A stretch of 64,000 nucleotides of DNA from contig NC_073302.1 of assembly GCF_027595985.1 (NCBI RefSeq), positions 166,329,951 through 166,393,950 of the forward strand, written 5' to 3'. Each line of letters begins with the position of its first letter. The first letter of the stretch is position 1. Position numbers and translations under genes: made by a program. Below are positions 34,368-44,798 of this stretch, one piece after another. The stretch is from Sorex araneus. Taxonomy: Eukaryota > Chordata > Mammalia > Eulipotyphla > Soricidae. The notes below the pieces were generated by a model. It did not search any database. It was not told where the DNA came from and saw only the letters and a program-made list of their open reading frames with translations.

Positions 34368-35920
34368 AATGTGTATGTAGTTTCATAGAGAAACTACAGA
34401 AGCTGAGTACTTCGAGGTGGGCCCAGAAAATATGCTGAAATATAAGTTTACCGAGTTACAATTTGTACAGGTTAAACTTTTGGGGTCAAAATAAACTGTA
34501 AACCTTGGAATCACATTCTCTACAAAAAAAACCCATAAAATTGCATTTCCTTAAAAATAATAATAAATAACAAATTAATACTTTCAATAATTAGCTCTAA
34601 TTGATAGCAAATAAAAGAAAGATAATAATCCACCACGAAAAAAAATAATTGGTTAGCTCTGTTAAGCAAGGTTTCAGAATGATATTTAGTCCTCCATTGA
34701 TATTACTGTCAAGTTTGAGCTACGTTTTTTTAACTTTCCCTTGATAATACAATACCAGAATGTAGTTTTTAAAAATAAATAAGCCTCATTTGTTTTTAAA
34801 CTCAATGCCTGCCATCTCCACCCCCAACAGTAACCCAATATCAAAGTGGGTATTTGGCAAATTCAAATAATTCACTGAAGCTGAGTGAAATTGAGTAAGG
34901 ATTGAGAAAAAGCTCTCTGGTTTTCAAAGTCAATTAAAATTCAGAGGAAATGGCATTGTAGAAAAGACAGAAAAATATACCAGTTGAGTAAATTACTCAT
35001 CCATTTCATTCACTGCAGTGACACCAATATAATTCAGTGTGAAAAAGAAATCTTTGCAATAAGTGATGTTACAGCACTATAGAGCACACAAAACTGAAAT
35101 GAACCTGATTTCTACTTAATTACTATACACAAAATTAACTTGAAATGGATTATAGACCCAATATGTGATAGAAAAATTATATTTCTAAAGAGAGCAACAG
35201 CTCTGGTTTTTAGTGAGCCAGTTAAAAAAAAATGCTCATCCAAAAATATACTCATCTCAAACAACATTAGAAAATGAAAAGTTGAGCCTCAGATGGGAGT
35301 AGAAATATGTCTACGAGCATAAATTATGAAAAATGAAACCTGATGAAGTAGATAAAATATTTGATTTAGACACTTGAAAAAACATTAAATCTAACCACAT
35401 TGCCCTTACCGTGAAAAAGTCCTAGAGGCAGACTCCAAGCATCTGGGCAGGGAAGTCTGGCACTCTGGGTGCCTGAAAGCCGGTCAAGAATGGGGAATGT
35501 GAGTTTGGAGTGTGAAGAAGGAGGGAAAAAATCACTTTTCTCCTACCCTTCTCTGATATTACCTCAGATACCCTTATTAAATTAACAAGAAAATTAAGTG
35601 TGTTAACTCAGGAGGAGGCCTAGGATTCAGTTTTAATATAGCATCTTTAACAGCATAAAACATTCATAGAGAAATGATGAAAAGAACGTGGGGGATGACT
35701 AGGAAGGTGATTATCTGGGAGTAAACTAATAGCAAAGGTTTGTTAGCTAATTCTCTTAGTGTCATCTGCATTCATCAGATGGTAAGAGGAAAGATACATC
35801 CTGCTTTCAGACAACAAAAGGCTTTCTCTGTATGTGTTGCTTAACTGCCTTCAGCTCAAAATGCCTTTTATGTCAAAGAGCTGTATTTTGGTGGTACCTT
35901 TGGCTTTGGCTCCTTAATCC
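34368..35920. other. Intergenic sequence, nothing recognised
   Basis: AT-rich, no repeat or ORF supported. Confidence 0.5.
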
Positions 35921-35940
35921 CCTGAGATGTTTATTTTCAT

Positions 35941-35976
35941 CGCTTCTCGGTCTTTTGGCTAAGATCAAGTGTAGTA
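35941..35976 (+). pseudogene. U2 snRNA 5'-end retropseudogene fragment
   Basis: 36 bp beginning 'cgcttctcgg' and ending 'aagtgtagta' match U2 snRNA nucleotides 3-38 with one change (C13 to T). The 'at' just before, shared with the duplication, could be U2 nucleotides 1-2. Perfect 20-bp direct repeats 'cctgagatgtttattttcat' flank it (35921-35940 and 35977-35996). No poly(A). 3'-truncated U2 copies with target duplications are a known class. Confidence 0.93.
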
Positions 35977-35996
35977 CCTGAGATGTTTATTTTCAT

Positions 35997-37029
35997 GTGG
36001 CGTGTCATGGAAGAAGGACCAGTAGATGCCAAATTTGGGCCTTGAATTTGGGGCCTCTTGTTCCCAAAGCTAAGGATGCTACATCTAATCATGTTCAAGT
36101 ATAGGGGTAGTCACACTTTCTGCTTCTAATAATGCATACAGGTAGCTCTTTGTTCTTTTTATTTAAAAGTGCAATAGATATGACCCAAAAATGCTATGAA
36201 AATATCAATGACGTAAAATATTAAGTTCTTACCAAGAAGACACTCTCCACTTGGCCCCAAGAACCACTGCCACCCCCCACCAAAGTCAACTAGTCTTTTG
36301 AGTTATTTAGATGAAGGATTCGTTTTAAAGCATGGTATAAAATGCAGAGTGGTTTATTGATCTCAGATCTACTCTCAAAATAAAAAAATTCAATAACTAA
36401 CAGTGTCTCGCAGTGGCATCCAACTTTAGATAAAGCAGAGGATATTCCATAATCTCCCTGTGTCTGACTTTACATTTCTTAAAGGCAAGCAAGTTATATT
36501 TAGATACTCGTATTTGTAGATATCCAGGAAATCTTCGTACCCAAATTGAATTCTCATCACAACAATCAGAAAACCAAGGATTTTGCATTCTTCTTTAAAA
36601 ATGAGTTCTTATTAGTAACAAGGCACTAAACATGCTATAGGATACAATATAGAAATTAATGGGTTATATTTAGCTACCACCTACATATTATAGACAGACT
36701 AAATCAAAAGCAGAAAGGAAATCATGGTTCTTTCAGACTACTAAACCATAATATTCCAGAAAAGGGTTTTCCCTTTTCTCCCCAAATTGCAGCATCTATA
36801 CATAGTGATTCCTGTGACAATGCAGCACGAAGGAGACAGAAGGGCCAGCGGGGAGGTGAGAAAAGAGGGAGTGGAAATTAGGATATCGCTCATTATTGAA
36901 AGAAAAAAGTATTTGGCAAGTGAATGCGACTTGCTCTCAAACCTGTAAGGTTGCTCAATCTCTGCACCACACTGTAAAGAATTTTTTTATTAACATTTAT
37001 TAGTCTTTTATTTTCCCCCTTCCCTTTAT
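35997..37029. other. Intergenic sequence, nothing recognised
   Basis: No gene or clear repeat. Confidence 0.45.
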
Positions 37030-37290
37030 TACTAGTGTTGCTCTGCTGCTTCTATGGTGACTCAAGATCACACACACAGTGGTGGAGTTTACACACTTGA
37101 TAGTGGTACCAGCTGGGGGTTGCACCCTGGGTTGTGACACGCCACAAGTCCTGCATTCTATGTGGCACTGTGGTCACAAACTCCAGAGCAGCCAGAATCG
37201 CACGTGGCTCCTGGACTAAGCCAGGAACTGGTCCTTTGGCCTTGGGCCTGCAGGGTAGATGTTTTACCACTGAACTATCCCTGGTTGTTC
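37030..37290 (-). mobile_element. Old tRNA-like SINE or SINE composite, minus strand
   Basis: The right end 'ggtagatgttttaccactga' followed by 'actatccctgg' is the reverse complement of a tRNA-Ala-like head, and the interior is strongly decayed. Confidence 0.45.
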
Positions 37291-37554
37291 CCCAAAACTT
37301 TACTTTGACTGAAAACTAAGATTTAGGAACTTATACTAGTTGATAGAGTCCTGCTCTGCCAATTGCTCAACAACCTCTGGGCATACTCCATCAACTTCAA
37401 GGAGATCAACCTGAGGCCTCAGATGTCCCAGGTGCTTCCCAGAGATGCAGGCAGGTGCGCGTTTGTCAGTGTGCAAATCATTACAACATGCCAGTCAATC
37501 AAAAGCTCACATTTGGTAAAATGGGAACTCCTGTAAAGGCGATTAGAGGCCACC

Positions 37555-37800
37555 CCAAAAGCCTCTGTCCCTCTCGGAGAGCCCGGAAAGCTACTGTGAG
37601 TATCCCAGAGCCTGGCAAGCTACCCGTGGCGTACTTGATGTGCTGAAAATAGTAGCAACGACAATCCTCATTCCTCTGATCCTGAAAGAACCCCCAATAT
37701 GCCATCGGGCTACACTAGCACTCAAGGAATGAATGAATGGAGATGTTACTGGTGCCTGCTTGAGCAAATCGATGAACAAAGGGATTACAGTGATACTAGT
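37555..37800 (+). mobile_element. Family B SINE, long variant, head missing
   Basis: 'ctgtccctctcggagagccc', 'gagcctggcaagctacccgt', then an extra ~70-bp segment (37660-37735 with 'tcctcattcctctgatcctg' and 'cgggctacactagcac') before 'gaatggagatgttactggtg' and the 3' end 'gattacagtgatacta'. Confidence 0.85.
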
Positions 37801-38602
37801 TGAGAAACTATCAAAGTAAAAAATATGTTTAGGGCTTAATGTGATAATTGTCTTCTCAATATGCAAAATGAAAAATAGCATAGGATAAGATAAGGAACTA
37901 TTTACATTTCTCCAAATTGTGTAATAAACCCTGAAGTATTTATTCAGTAAAACTTTTATTACATAAGTATATTATGTGAAGTCAGGAAATCAAAGATCAC
38001 ATGTTATGTAAACACAGCACAGGGCTGGCTGTACTATTATATATTACAATGTTTTAATCTTAGGACAGAACCTAGACTAGATCAGAAGACAGCTGTCAAG
38101 AAAGAGCTATAAATAATGAGTTGCTAAACTTCTCTAAAATTTAGGTAAAGGCTCAAAGTACATCAAGATACAAATCCTCACTACTGGATCAACAAATATC
38201 TCTTTGTAATTACAAGATTACTGTGAATAATGTAGCATTAAATGCTTTTTTATGGTTAGGAGAATTGGGACAATGTCTTTAGAAAGCATTTTATTAAAAT
38301 TGTAAATGCATATGCCCTTTGAACCAATGTTTATACTTCCCAGAAATTTTCCTATCATTGTAATTGTACACAAAGTGCAAAATTATTCAGTACAGCTTAT
38401 GGGAAAAAAAGATTGGAATAACAAAATATTTATGCACAAAATGCAAGTTAAATAAATTATCATTTATAACATGGAATTATGCAGATGCTAAAATAGATAA
38501 GACATTTATATACTAACAAGTAGTGGGTTTGAAATATAGAATTATGTGGATTTTTGAAGTACAAAGCAGTGTATATAACATTTCTGTCACAAAATAATAA
38601 TG
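37801..38602. other. Intergenic sequence, nothing recognised
   Basis: No gene or repeat supported. Confidence 0.5.
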
Positions 38603-38790
38603 GGTGCTAGGAATATATGTCTTGTGTGAGCCCCAAGGTTTGATACCTGGAACTTCATGGCCTTCTGAGCACTGGCAGGTGTGGCCCCAGTGGCGCCTGA
38701 ACTTCCCTGAGCACACCCCACCTTGCTACACCTAGCCAGCAGAGGATCAGAGAGAGTGGTCCCTGCATACTCGAGCATCATTGGCTATGA
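38603..38790 (+). mobile_element. Degenerate family A-like SINE
   Basis: 'ctgagcactggcaggtgtgg' occurs mid-element and related SINE-body phrases flank it; borders uncertain. Confidence 0.45.
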
Positions 38791-39154
38791 GTCCTAAAAG
38801 AAAATGATGATAATAGTAACAACAGAGATTGGAGTTCATTGATTTTTGCTGCAAACACCATGATGCAACTATGAAATGCTTCAGAAAAAAAAAAGATAAA
38901 GAAAAAACACTTAATATTGGAGATTTTATTTTATTTTGGTGACTTAAAGCATAAGGAAGTAGGGCAATTATATGATGGGGTCTCAGGGCAATTATATGGG
39001 TGGGTCTCATAACAAATCTATGCAGAGAACAGGCTAGAGATAAATAAATCTATAGTTGCTTGAACTCTGGGTTCCTTTTTTTTTCTCTTTTTTTTTTCTG
39101 GATTCCTTATAGGCCTTTGTGATGGGGGAACAGGGCCATAGTTTGGGAGGGTTT
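38791..39154. other. Intergenic sequence, nothing recognised
   Basis: No gene; contains T-rich runs near 39078-39100. Confidence 0.45.
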
Positions 39155-39290
39155 TTGTTTGTGTTTTGGTTTTGGGGTCATACAGTGCAATGCTCAGGGC
39201 TTACTCCTGGCTCTGCACTCGGGGATCACTCATGGTGTGGGCTAGGGGACCACTGAGGTGCCAGGGATTGAACCCGGGTCCTCTATAGTA
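39155..39290 (-). mobile_element. Family A SINE, minus strand, head truncated
   Basis: 'ttttggggtcatacagtgca', 'cagggcttactcctggctct' and 'gccagggattgaacccggg'; the expected 'gcaaggcaaacgcc' segment is missing. Confidence 0.8.
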
Positions 39291-39510
39291 TTTCTGTGGC
39301 CTCCACAGTTTTTACTATAGTAAATTGATTAGTTTCTTGAATTTATTTTCCTGATAAGCTTCCCTTTATGTGTCGGTTGGCTTTACAGAGCTGGCCTTTC
39401 TGTCACTATCCATGGGCATCGTCAGGTTGCTAACTTCTCCAGCATCCATCCTAGGATATCTGCAGCATAAGGAAATCCAAGGAACGCAGCACAATGGCAG
39501 TCACTCTTTA

Positions 39511-39596
39511 CATCAGTAGTTTCCAACCAGGACACTAGTGAGAGGCCTCTGCCAGTGACAGACTGTGTGCTCAATGTGGAAAACTACTGGTTTTGG
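39511..39596. mobile_element. Possible hAT-type MITE split by a SINE
   Basis: Left end 'cagtagtttccaacc', right end 'tggaaaactactgg' form an inverted repeat. A family A SINE is inserted at the right border. Confidence 0.45.
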
Positions 39597-39598
39597 TG

Positions 39599-39763
39599 GG
39601 GCTGAAGCAATAGCACAGCGGGTAGGGCGTTTGCCTTGCACGAGGCCCACTCCCAGCATCCCATATGGTTCAACGAGCAGTGCCAGGGGTAATTCTTGAA
39701 TACAGAGCCAGAAATAATCCCTGTGCATCGCTGGGTGTGACCCAAAAAGAAAAAAAAAAAGAA
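39599..39763 (+). mobile_element. Family A SINE
   Basis: 'ggggctgaagcaatagcaca' to 'gtgacccaaaaag' and A tail. Imperfect target duplication 'aaactactggttt' / 'aaagctactggttt'. Confidence 0.9.
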
Positions 39764-39769
39764 GAAAGC

Positions 39770-40277
39770 TACTGGTTTCTCACATTGGTTGCTAACTGCT
39801 GGTCTGCAGACCAGTGATCAGACAAGTGTGGGTCTTCAGTTTTCAAAACATTGAAGACCACTATTCAGATTGTGAAGGCCTTCACTACTCTGCTTTCTGA
39901 TCAGAAGTTTTAATCCCTGTTTTGTCTATCAGACTCAGATTTTAGTTGTAAAGGGGAGAGTGGCTGCTCGTCTTCCTGAAAGTGGAATTCTCCTGGGTAT
40001 ATTTGCATTGCTTTAATTTGTTACTGTGAGCACCAACTGTCTTTTCAAAGAAGCAAATACATACGTAGACAGCCTTTGTTTTTGTTTTCAGAATAGACTA
40101 ATTGTTATGTCTCTATGAAAAAATAAGGACAATGAGAAATAGGATGGTTTGATTATTAAAGGTCCTTGGTTAGCAGGAACCGGGAAGACCTCTCTACAAT
40201 ACTTGAACTGATGTTAGAAGCCAGTCTTGTAAAGAAATGAAGCAGAGGACAAGAAAATGCAAAAGTTCTAATCTGTG
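39770..40277. other. Intergenic sequence, nothing firmly recognised
   Basis: A palindromic 'ggtctgcagacc' at about 39800 may be part of another DNA-transposon fossil. Confidence 0.35.
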
Positions 40278-40460
40278 AGGTGGAAGTGATAAAAATAGTG
40301 GATAGAACACTTGCAACTGACCTGGGTTTGCTATCTGGCACCCATATGATCCCTAGAGTGATTGTGGGGTCAGGAGTGATTCCTGAGCACAGAGCCAGGA
40401 CTAAACTATGAGTTGTTGACCATTGGATGTGGCCAACAAACCCTCCATAAAAAGAAGAAA
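40278..40460 (+). mobile_element. Family A SINE, diverged
   Basis: 'gtggatagaacacttgcaac', 'caggagtgattcctgagcac' and 'gaccattggatgtggcc' with an A-rich end. Confidence 0.78.
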
Positions 40461-40732
40461 AAGCTATTAAGTATGAACAAACAGCATAATTCAATGAAAG
40501 AGACGTGTAGGCTCAATAAAGTACTGGAATTGAGTAATGTCTTCATACATTCTGGCATGATAAAAAGAATTAGCAAAACATTCTTATTGAAACTACTGTT
40601 GTTCATCAATTGCAATCAAGAATTACAGATAGCAGGACAAAAATCAGTTAACGAATTCTGTAAGAATTTACATTCTATATGGGATTTAAAGTACATTATT
40701 TTTAATTATAACTATGTAGCATTCTTTGTAGC

Positions 40733-40793
40733 ACTGTCTCCCATTGTTCATTGACTTACTCAAGTGGGCACCAGTAACATCTCCATTGTGGAC
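40733..40793 (-). mobile_element. Family B SINE 3' end only, inverted
   Basis: 'agcactgtctcccattgttc' to 'cagtaacatctccattgtgg' is the reverse complement of the last 60 bp of family B, abutting a plus-oriented family B copy. Confidence 0.88.
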
Positions 40794-40794
40794 T

Positions 40795-41045
40795 AAAGCA
40801 ATAGCACAGCAGGTAGGGCATTTGCCCTGCACATGGCCAGCCCAGGTTCGATTCCTCCGTCCCTCTCGGAGAGCCCAGCGGGTGGGATACCAAGAGTATC
40901 CCACCCACAAGGCAGAGCCTGGCAAGCTACCTGTGGCATATTCGATATGCCAAAAACAGAAACAACAAATCTCACAATGGAGACATTACTGGTGGCCGCT
41001 CAAGCAAATTAATGAACAATAGGACAACAGTGCTACAGTGCTACA
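40795..41045 (+). mobile_element. Family B SINE, full length
   Basis: tRNA-like head 'aaagcaatagcacagcaggt' and 'cccaggttcgattcc', then the B body 'tccctctcggagagccc', 'gatatgccaaaaacag', 'acaatggagacattactggt' and the 3' end 'acagtgctacagtgctacag' without poly(A). Confidence 0.93.
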
Positions 41046-41101
41046 GAAATATAATTGACATAAATTATTTTAATTTTAGATAGAATATTGATTCAAAATT
41101 T

Positions 41102-41273
41102 GTTTTTTGCTTCTTGGGTCACACCCAGCGATACACAGGGGTTACTCCTAGCTCTGCACTCAGGAATAACACTTGGAGGTGCTCAGGGGACCATGTGGGA
41201 TGCTGGGAATCGAACCTGGGTTGGCCACATGCAAGGCAAATGCCCTACTCATTGTACTATCACTCCAGCCCCC
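41102..41273 (-). mobile_element. Family A SINE, minus strand
   Basis: Near-consensus reverse-oriented copy. Target duplication 'gattcaaaattt' (41090-41101) and 'gattcaatattt' (41274-41285), one mismatch. Confidence 0.93.
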
Positions 41274-41339
41274 GATTCAATATTTTTACACAGTATAAAA
41301 TGACACAATAAGTTTTAATATTGATCACCATACATAAAT

Positions 41340-42470
41340 TTCTTGTAATAATAACTTTTACTATTTCTTAGCAACTTTCAAATATGCAACATAGTATCAA
41401 TCTAATCACCAGATTTTAAATTCTGATGGCTTATTCCTTCTATAAACTTTGTCTTTCTATAAACTTTTCCCTTTTGCCCATTTTTCCCACCCTTCCTCTA
41501 ATCTGTCTCCTTTCTGTTCTCTGTATCTGTGAGTTTTACTTTATGCTTGTTTTATTTTACAATTCACATGTAAGATCATAGGGTATTTGTCTCTCCCTGA
41601 CTGTTCCAAACTGTCCTTAAGTTCCATCCACCTTATTACAAATGACAAGATTTTCTCTTCATGGCTGAGTAATATTCTGTTGTTGATATCAAGACCACAT
41701 TTTCTTATCTGTTCATCAATACACAGATTGCTTTAGATATTGGAAGTTACAAATGATGTCTTCTCAAAGTGGAGTTTTCATTGTCACGAGATAAATATCC
41801 AATAGAAAAATTGCTCTATCCTATAGTAGTTACAGTCTTACCTTCTGAGGAATCTGTTTTCCATTAGTGGCTGCACCAATTTGCATTCCTATGAATAGTT
41901 CACCAAGGTCCCATATCCTCCACGTTCTTGCCAACGCTTGTTTTTCCTATCTTTTTCTCTCTCAGTTTCTTGGCCACACCCAGGAGGCCCACCACTGAAA
42001 AGACTGTAGTCAGGGGAAGTGTGGCATCTGGTGTTTCTCAGGCTCCAGCCCGTCAATTCTTCTTCCTCTCTCCTCCCTGGATCTACCAAGACCATGTCAC
42101 TGCTCTGCGGGGCAGTCAGAATGTGGGTGTTCTGACACAAGACCAGCAGTGTTCAGGTCTTGCTCCTGGCTCTTTGCTCAGGGATCACTCCCGGTGGGCC
42201 TCGAGGGACCGTATGTGATTACACCTGGCTCTGCTGCATGCAAGGCAAATGCCCTGCCTGCTGTACTATCAGCTCCGATTCCTGTCTTTCTGATAATTGC
42301 TTTCCTGATGGAGACTAAGGGATATTTCAGTGTAGATTTGATCTGTGTTTCCCAAATGATGAGTGATGAGTACTTTTTCATACTAGCTATCTGTGTATCT
42401 TTTTGGAAAAATGTTGACTAAAATCTTCTGCCCACTTTTCATTTAGGCTGCTAGCTTGTTTTGCGATTAA
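41340..42470 (-). mobile_element. Ancient L1 3' region, interrupted by a SINE
   Basis: Antisense L1 landmarks in order: 'atggctgagtaatattctgt', 'ttagtggctgcaccaatttg', 'cattcctatgaatagttcac', 'ttcttgccaacgcttgttt', and after the SINE 'tgatctgtgtttcccaaatg', 'atgagtgatgagtac', 'ttctgcccacttttcattta'. Much more diverged than the L1 tail at 46208, so an old mammalian L1 subfamily. Confidence 0.75.
42128..42278 (-). mobile_element. Family A SINE nested in old L1, minus strand
   Basis: 'gttcaggtcttgctcctggc', 'gctcagggatcactcccggt' and 'atgcaaggcaaatgccctgc', with L1 sequence on both sides. Confidence 0.85.
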
Positions 42471-42592
42471 ACTATTACTAATATATTATGGTACAAAAAA
42501 CAAAAATAAAAATTTAAAGATAAAAAGCAATAACCAATATTTGACTTTTCTTGTAGAACTGAAGATTTAGCATCACAATTCACAGATACAAC

Positions 42593-42604
42593 ACCCACAC
42601 CCAC

Positions 42605-42648
<44 letters not shown>
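42593..42648. repeat. (CA)n microsatellite
   Basis: CA dinucleotides with a few CAT interruptions at the left, then a pure run. Confidence 0.93.
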
Positions 42649-42651
<3 letters not shown>

Positions 42652-43229
42652 CCCCAGCAAGGTGCTACTGCCTCGTTCTCTGGAACTTTTTGCCAGAGTT
42701 CCTTTGTTCATTAGTTTATTTCAAATTAATTTCACTATGTGTATAATGGCTTATATCAGTAGTGTTTGAGCTCATTAATATACTAATTATATTCAATATG
42801 GAGTGTTATGACACACTATTGCAGGTCTGATCAGTGAGAGAAAAAGGAATTAGAGTCACAAAAACTTGATGTGATTTGTCTACCACATGTTGAGAACTGC
42901 AGCCCCAAACCACTTCTCTAGTAATTAATCCCATACTCTGTGCCTGTTGTAATGACTCTTGCAGAGTTTTCTTGTGCTATAAATACTAAATGCCACATGA
43001 ATGAATGGTGTGATAATAAAGGCTTGGGGATTCAGAGAAGTGTATGATTATTTCTGCAATCAGTAAGACAAAGAAATCTAAAATTGGGATTAAAATTATG
43101 ATTTCCACAAAGAAAGCTTTCTAGGTGGAAAGAAAATTTAAAAGGGAAAGCCATGAGTTTAGAAAAGTGCCAAATATGTGCTAAAAGCCAGGAAGTGGAT
43201 TAGTATATTTGAAGATGAGGCAACTTCTT
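42649..43229. other. Intergenic sequence, nothing recognised
   Basis: No gene or repeat supported. Confidence 0.45.
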
Positions 43230-43440
43230 CCAAGTTACTCTCATTTGGGTTCACAACACACAGTAAGGTTAGAACTAGAAAGGAAGATACATACAGAAGT
43301 CAACTGGAAAGGTTTTCTTCACAGATAACAACTAAGACCTCGAGAAGCTGGGTGATTTGCTAAATGTCATGACGCTAGTTGGTAAAGGAACTGAGGCTAA
43401 ATCTTGTAGTGTTCTTCCTCCTATGCCCATTCACTGGAGG
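43230..43440 (-). mobile_element. Probable MIR SINE, minus strand
   Basis: 'gaagctgggtgatttgctaa' followed by 'atgtcatgacgctagttggt' fits reverse-complement MIR (AAGTGACTTGCCCAAGGTCACACAGCTAGT). Confidence 0.5.
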
Positions 43441-43924
43441 TTATCTACATTATAAGCAGTGAAAGAAACGTTTGAACTGCTGCCAAGCTCTGGATGTTCT
43501 ATTTGTACAAACTCATGCAGCAGTTGCTCTTTTCCTTCATCACTAATTTCGACTTCAGATTCCTAACCTGGAATTAAGCCATAAATGTACTTGGAGAATT
43601 TGGCAAATGGAGCAAAGGGTTAAGAGAAGTTGATGTATTGTGTCTCTTTCCACCCTTACACTTGACCTCACATTAAGTGACCTGCTCCTGTAAATTCCCT
43701 TTGGCTGCCTTACTCAGCAGGAGCAATATAGGAATTTTCAACCCTCTAAAGTGGACAGGAGAGGAAATGTCTGTTTCTGGCAGTTCTCAGGCTCAGCTTT
43801 GTAATCATAAAGATCAGAATCAAAAAGTAGTATTGAGTCTCAGTATTTTGTATGAGAGATTGGGGGACTGCCTCAGGCGTCCACAGTTGCATATGTCTGG
43901 TTTGCATCTTGAAATTTGGGCCTG
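43441..43924. other. Intergenic sequence, nothing recognised
   Basis: No gene or repeat supported. Confidence 0.45.
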
Positions 43925-44375
43925 GCAATGCAACATAGTGTTTAGTTCACAAACTTTGAATTTGTGTCCCAGTTCTAGCATTTTCAGGCAAAGTAGTATG
44001 AACAATTCATTTAACATTACCAAGTGTCAGTTTGCACATGTATAAAATAGCACTGTAGCAGCACTGCTGTCCCATTGTTTATCGATTTGCTCAAGCGGGC
44101 ACCAGTAACGTCTCCATTGTGATTCTTGTTTTTACTGGTTTTGGCATGTTGAATACACCACGGGTAGCTTGCAGCTTGCCAGGCTCTGCCTGATAATCTG
44201 CGGGGGGATACTCTCAGTATCTTGCTGGGCTGTCCGAGAGGGATGAAGGAATCGAACCTGGGTTGGCTGCATGCAAGGCAAATGCCCTACCCGCTGTGCT
44301 ATCGCTCCAGTCCACGTGTATAAAATATAGAGAGGAATAGTTGGCACCATCCTCACTGGGTTGTTATAAAATCGA
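43925..44375 (+). mobile_element. MIR SINE split by a family B SINE
   Basis: Left part 43925-44049 ('tttgaatttgtgtcccagtt', 'caagtgtcagtttgcacatg' then 'tataaaata'); right part 44314-44375 ('gtataaaatatagagagg', 'cctcactgggttgttataaa'). Together they follow MIR order from tRNA-like head to 3' end. Confidence 0.65.
44050..44313 (-). mobile_element. Family B SINE, full length, inserted in MIR
   Basis: 3' end 'gcactgtagcagcactgctg', head 'cgctgtgctatcgctccagt'. Target duplication 'acatgtataaaata' (44036-44049) and 'acgtgtataaaata' (44314-44327), one mismatch. A short extra direct repeat 'agcttgc' occurs inside. Confidence 0.95.
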
Positions 44376-44619
44376 GTGTTTTGTGTTTCTCCCATAGCAA
44401 ATCCTCAGGCAAGGACTGCGGTTCAAATAGTTTTTTTGGAAAGCAACCCCAGGAAATACAGTGAGAATGTGACAAAGTGAGAAAGGGTAAGGTAGAGAAC
44501 CAAAAAGGATATTTTTCCCACCCTCTACTCTTCATTGATTGAGAGGATTAACTTCCAAGCACTTCTAGCTTACACAGGTCAAACATACTCGAGACTAGAC
44601 ATAGTTTCACATAGGTCCT

Positions 44620-44798
44620 TATTATTTGAGGTGGCAGCACATTTGGTCACACCAAGCAGTGCTCAGGGCTTGCTTCTGGTTCTGTTCTTAGAGATCACTG
44701 CTGCAGATGCTCTGGGTACCATATGCTATGCAGGCACTCAAACCAAAATTGCTGCATGAGAGGCAAGCCCTTTACCCCTTATGCCATCTCTCTGGCCC
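44620..44798 (-). mobile_element. Family A SINE, minus strand, diverged
   Basis: 'gtcacaccaagcagtgctca', 'gggtaccatatgctatgcag' and 'ttatgccatctctctggccc'. Confidence 0.82.

Noticed and set aside
34171-34438. ORFs beginning '[20 protein letters not shown]' seen many times on both strands
   Set aside because: This recurring peptide is the translation of antisense family A SINEs, not a protein family.
35941-35976. A functional U2 snRNA gene
   Set aside because: Only the first 38 of about 188 nt are present, with no snRNA promoter or 3' box.
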